NCBI RefSeq assembly: GCF_018129995.1
Contig: NZ_JAFCKS010000004.1
Span: forward strand, 372,001-436,000
From: Bradyrhizobium sp. SZCCT0153
GTDB taxonomy: Bacteria > Pseudomonadota > Alphaproteobacteria > Rhizobiales > Xanthobacteraceae
Reading direction: 5' to 3'
DNA: 64,000 nt
The first letter of the stretch is position 1. Each line of letters begins with the position of its first letter. Below are positions 61,566 through 64,000 of this stretch, in pieces. The notes under the pieces were generated by a model that made no database searches, was not told the origin of the DNA, and was given only the letters and a program-made list of their open reading frames with translations. The position numbers and the translations under genes are program-made.

Positions 61566-62344
61566 GCCGCACCGCCGTGCGGTAGCAGCGCGTTCAGCCG
61601 CTCGACCTGTCGTCGTGGCGTGCGCAACAACTCCAGCACGTAGGCGTCGCTGCTTCTCGAGAGCTCCGCCGGCGTGCCCTGCGCGAGCAGCTTTCCGCTG
61701 CGCATTACCGCGATACGGTCGGCGAGCAGGATCGCTTCCGTCATGTCGTGCGTGATCATCACGGTGGTCAGGCCAAGGCTGCGGTGAAGCGAACGATAGT
61801 CGTCGCCGAGCGCATCGCGGGTGAGGGGATCGAGCGCGCCGAACGGCTCGTCCATCAGCACGATGCGGGGCTTTGCCGCGAGCGCCCGCGCCACGCCGAC
61901 GCGCTGGCGCTGGCCGCCCGAGAGTGCCTCCGGCAGACGGTCGCGATGCGCGGCACGGTCGAGCTGCACGAGTTCGAGCAGTTCGTCGACGCGAGCGCCG
62001 ATGTCCGACGGCGGCACGCCCAGCAGCCTCGGCGTGATCCCGATATTGTCGGCCACGCTCAGGTGCGGAAACAATCCGCCGCTCTGGAACACGTAGCCGA
62101 TCCGCCGGCGCAGTGCGACCGGATCGACATTTTGGACGTCCTCGCCCTCCACAGTGATGGTGCCGCCATCCGCCTCGATCAGCCGATTGGCGAGCCGCAG
62201 CAACGTCGTCTTTCCCGAACCCGAGCCGCCGACGATGGCCACAAACTCGCCTTCGGCGATGTCGAGCGACAAATCGTCCACGGCCTTGAGCGCGCCGAAG
62301 CTCTTGGTGACGTGGGCATAGCCAATCATCGGCCTGGACGGCAT
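61562..62344 (-). CDS. Osmoprotectant ABC transporter ATP-binding protein (OpuCA/ProV-like)
   Basis: 260 residues from ATG 62342-62344; ATG 62329 is an alternative. Walker A GGSGSGKTT, signature LSGGQRQRVGVA and Walker B IVLMDEPFGALDP are all present. The usual CBS domains at the C-terminus are lacking, which is normal for a subset of the family. It powers the permease/receptor fusion encoded just downstream (4-base overlap). Quaternary amine uptake under osmotic stress is the likely role. Confidence 0.93.
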   Translation of the reverse strand: MPSRPMIGYAHVTKSFGALKAVDDLSLDIAEGEFVAIVGGSGSGKTTLLRLANRLIEADGGTITVEGEDVQNVDPVALRRRIGYVFQSGGLFPHLSVADNIGITPRLLGVPPSDIGARVDELLELVQLDRAAHRDRLPEALSGGQRQRVGVARALAAKPRIVLMDEPFGALDPLTRDALGDDYRSLHRSLGLTTVMITHDMTEAILLADRIAVMRSGKLLAQGTPAELSRSSDAYVLELLRTPRRQVERLNALLPHGGAA

Positions 62345-62478
62345 CGGGCGGGGCTCACTGCGCTGACCCGCCCAATGGAGGGAGGGGATGACAAGGCCCA
62401 TGCGTACCACGCTTGGCCGGTTGATTGAACTTGGCCGCGCGAGGGGCTAAGGCATCGGGCCAAATTCGGAGGGAACCC

Positions 62479-63297
62479 ATGACAATGCCCACGGCAGTGG
62501 CGCTGGAAAATGCCAAGGTCGCGTTCCGGCTGGGGGACGACCGGGTCTATACGGCGGTGGAGCAGGCGAATCTGACAGTCGGGCAGGGCGAGTTCGTCGC
62601 CATCGTCGGCCCGACCGGTTGCGGGAAGTCGACGCTGCTCAACGTTGCGGCCGGGCTGCTCAAGCCGGCCGCCGGCGGCGTCGAGATATTCGGCCGGCCG
62701 CTCGCCGGGCTGAACCGGGATGCCGGCTATCTGTTCCAGGCCGACGCTCTGTTCCCCTGGAAGACCGCGATCGACAATGTCGCGATCGGGCTCGAGATCA
62801 AGGGCACACCGCGCAGCGAGGCGCTGCCGCGGGCGCAGAAATGGCTGACGTCGGTAGGCCTCGGGGCCTTCGCGGGCCGCTATCCGCACATGCTGTCGGG
62901 CGGCCAGCGCAAGCGTGTGGCGCTGGCGCAGGTGCTGATCCGCGATCCAAAGATCCTGCTGATGGACGAGCCGTTCGGGCCGCTCGATGCGCAGACGAGG
63001 CAGGTCATGGGTAACCTCCTGCTCGACCTCTGGAATGCCGACCGCAAGGCCGTGCTGTTCGTGACCCATGACCTCGAGGAGGCGATCGCGCTCGCCGATC
63101 GCGTCGTGATCATGTCGGCGGGGCCGTCCTCGCGCATCATCGGCGACTGGCGCGTGAGCTTGCCGCGACCGCGCGACATTTTTGAAGTGCGGCTGGACAA
63201 GGAGTTCCATGCGCTTCATCGCGAGATCTGGGGCGTGCTCAAGGACGAGGTCATGAAGGGCTATGCGCAGTCCACCCTAGCGAAGGAGGCAGTCTGA
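62479..63297 (+). CDS. ABC transporter ATP-binding protein, NitT/TauT type
   Basis: 272 residues from ATG 62479, with GGAGGGAA at 62468-62475; a longer frame from 62425 lacks a ribosome site. Walker A GPTGCGKST, signature LSGGQRKRVALAQ and Walker B ILLMDEPFGPLDA are intact. Together with the following SsuC/TauC-like permease it belongs to the family importing nitrate, taurine, alkanesulfonates or hydroxymethylpyrimidine. The substrate-binding protein must lie beyond the right edge. It is divergent from the osmoprotectant operon. Confidence 0.93.
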   Translation: MTMPTAVALENAKVAFRLGDDRVYTAVEQANLTVGQGEFVAIVGPTGCGKSTLLNVAAGLLKPAAGGVEIFGRPLAGLNRDAGYLFQADALFPWKTAIDNVAIGLEIKGTPRSEALPRAQKWLTSVGLGAFAGRYPHMLSGGQRKRVALAQVLIRDPKILLMDEPFGPLDAQTRQVMGNLLLDLWNADRKAVLFVTHDLEEAIALADRVVIMSAGPSSRIIGDWRVSLPRPRDIFEVRLDKEFHALHREIWGVLKDEVMKGYAQSTLAKEAV

Positions 63298-64000
63298 TGT
63301 CGCGGGTCACGCTGCTTGGGCTGCAAATCCTGGTCGCCATCGTCGGCATCGCGCTGTGGCAATTGCTGTCGACCGTCCCCGTGTTCGGTAAGATCCTCCT
63401 GCCGCCGTTCTTCTTCTCCAACCCGGTCGACGTATTCGCGCAGATCGTCAAGTGGTTCTCGTCCGGTGTGATCTGGAAGCATCTCGGCATCACGCTGACG
63501 GAATCGATCCTGGCCTTCGTGATCGGATCGCTCGGCGGTGTGCTGATCGGCTTCTGGTTCGCGCGCCAGCCGCTGGTCGCCGCGGTGTTCGACCCCTACG
63601 TCAAGATGGTCAACGCGCTGCCGCGCGTGGTGCTGGCGCCGATTTTTGCGCTGTGGCTCGGCCTCGGTATCTGGTCGAAGGTCGCGCTCGGCGTGACGCT
63701 GGTGTTCTTCATCGTGTTCTTCAACGTCTATCAGGGTGTCAAGGAAGTCAGTCGCACCGTGCTCGACAACGGTCGCATGCTCGGCATGAGCGAGCGGCAG
63801 TTGATGCGCCACGTCTATTGGCCCTCGGCCCTGTCCTGGATGTTCTCCTCGCTGCACACCTCGGTCGGTTTCGCCGTGGTCGGCGCGGTCGTCGGCGAGT
63901 ATCTGGGATCGGCGGCAGGACTCGGCTATCTCATCCAGCAGGCCGAAGGCATATTCGACGTCGCCGGCGTATTCGCCGGCATGTTCGTGCTGTCGGCCTT
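63297..64000 (+). CDS. ABC transporter permease, SsuC/TauC-like (3' end outside window)
   Basis: At least 234 residues, open to the right edge. It starts at ATG 63297, overlapping the ATPase stop by 1 base. A first helix (LLGLQILVAIVGIALWQLL) and IVKWFSSGVIWKHLGITLTESILAF are followed by the permease core, with the cytoplasmic EAA loop region GRMLGMSERQLMRHVYWPSA. Five to six helices are expected, with four visible here. It imports the same unknown substrate as its partner ATPase. Confidence 0.93.
   Translation, partial: MSRVTLLGLQILVAIVGIALWQLLSTVPVFGKILLPPFFFSNPVDVFAQIVKWFSSGVIWKHLGITLTESILAFVIGSLGGVLIGFWFARQPLVAAVFDPYVKMVNALPRVVLAPIFALWLGLGIWSKVALGVTLVFFIVFFNVYQGVKEVSRTVLDNGRMLGMSERQLMRHVYWPSALSWMFSSLHTSVGFAVVGAVVGEYLGSAAGLGYLIQQAEGIFDVAGVFAGMFVLSA

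Overview
The window looks like chromosomal DNA of a Bradyrhizobium-type alphaproteobacterium. The evidence is high GC coding sequence, a circularly permuted (two-piece) ssrA gene with the alphaproteobacterial GGCGGUA T-loop and an ANDNFAPVAQAA tag, rhizobial-type ABC/TRAP/TTT transporters, and intergenic palindromic repeats of the kind common in Bradyrhizobium. Genus is inferred from gene content, not from a database match. No prophage, transposase, CRISPR array, rRNA or tRNA gene was found.

Layout. 1-3196: end of a TRAP transporter operon (binding protein, fused DctQM, NAD-dependent 2-hydroxyacid dehydrogenase). 3203-4369: a LivK-type binding protein on the opposite strand. 4694-12683: a cyclic-di-GMP block with CHASE-GGDEF-EAL, PAS-PAS-GAF-GGDEF-EAL and HD-GYP proteins and one MFS carrier. 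12818-14627: a small secreted protein and three tandem secreted Gly/Ser/Thr-rich low-complexity proteins. 14807-18034: an MFS carrier and a divergent TetR/P450 pair with a clear operator. 18167-23598: a giant AsmA-like protein, a DUF2336 protein and a small conserved-looking protein. 23640-28209: divergent SDR/TetR with twin operators, a DUF417-like membrane protein, a frameshifted acetyltransferase and an unrecognised polytopic membrane protein. 28451-30620: feoAB with a possible iron-control box upstream.

30735-37578: RHH and DUF4169 small proteins, fumC, sspB next to ssrA (the SsrA tag and its ClpXP adaptor side by side), a split chromate transporter and a TctB-TctA pair. 37803-43703: thyA-GNAT-folA, then hflK-hflC-DUF2065-degP, a membrane protein quality control cluster. 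43778-45651: serB and miaA, divergent. 45746-52795: the branched-chain amino acid block, with promoter, leader peptide and attenuator, then ilvB, a threonine-dehydratase-like gene, ilvN, a methyltransferase, EamA and LysE exporters, and ilvC behind a structured leader and in front of a strong terminator. 53067-54462: a ferric-reductase-like membrane protein and a divergent TetR with two operator-like palindromes. 54758-64000: a sulfatase-fold membrane protein, a NEW3-domain/ABC exporter operon, an osmoprotectant-type ABC system with permease fused to binding protein, and the start of a NitT/TauT-type ABC operon cut by the window edge.

The best leads are the non-coding and regulatory structures: the ilvB attenuator, a three-way-junction leader before ilvC, a structured 52.8-53.0 kb gap, and TetR operators. 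Two others are the matching V-x-L-x-R-F-R-K peptide shared by the SspB tail and the DUF4169 head, and the tandem repeat-rich secreted proteins.
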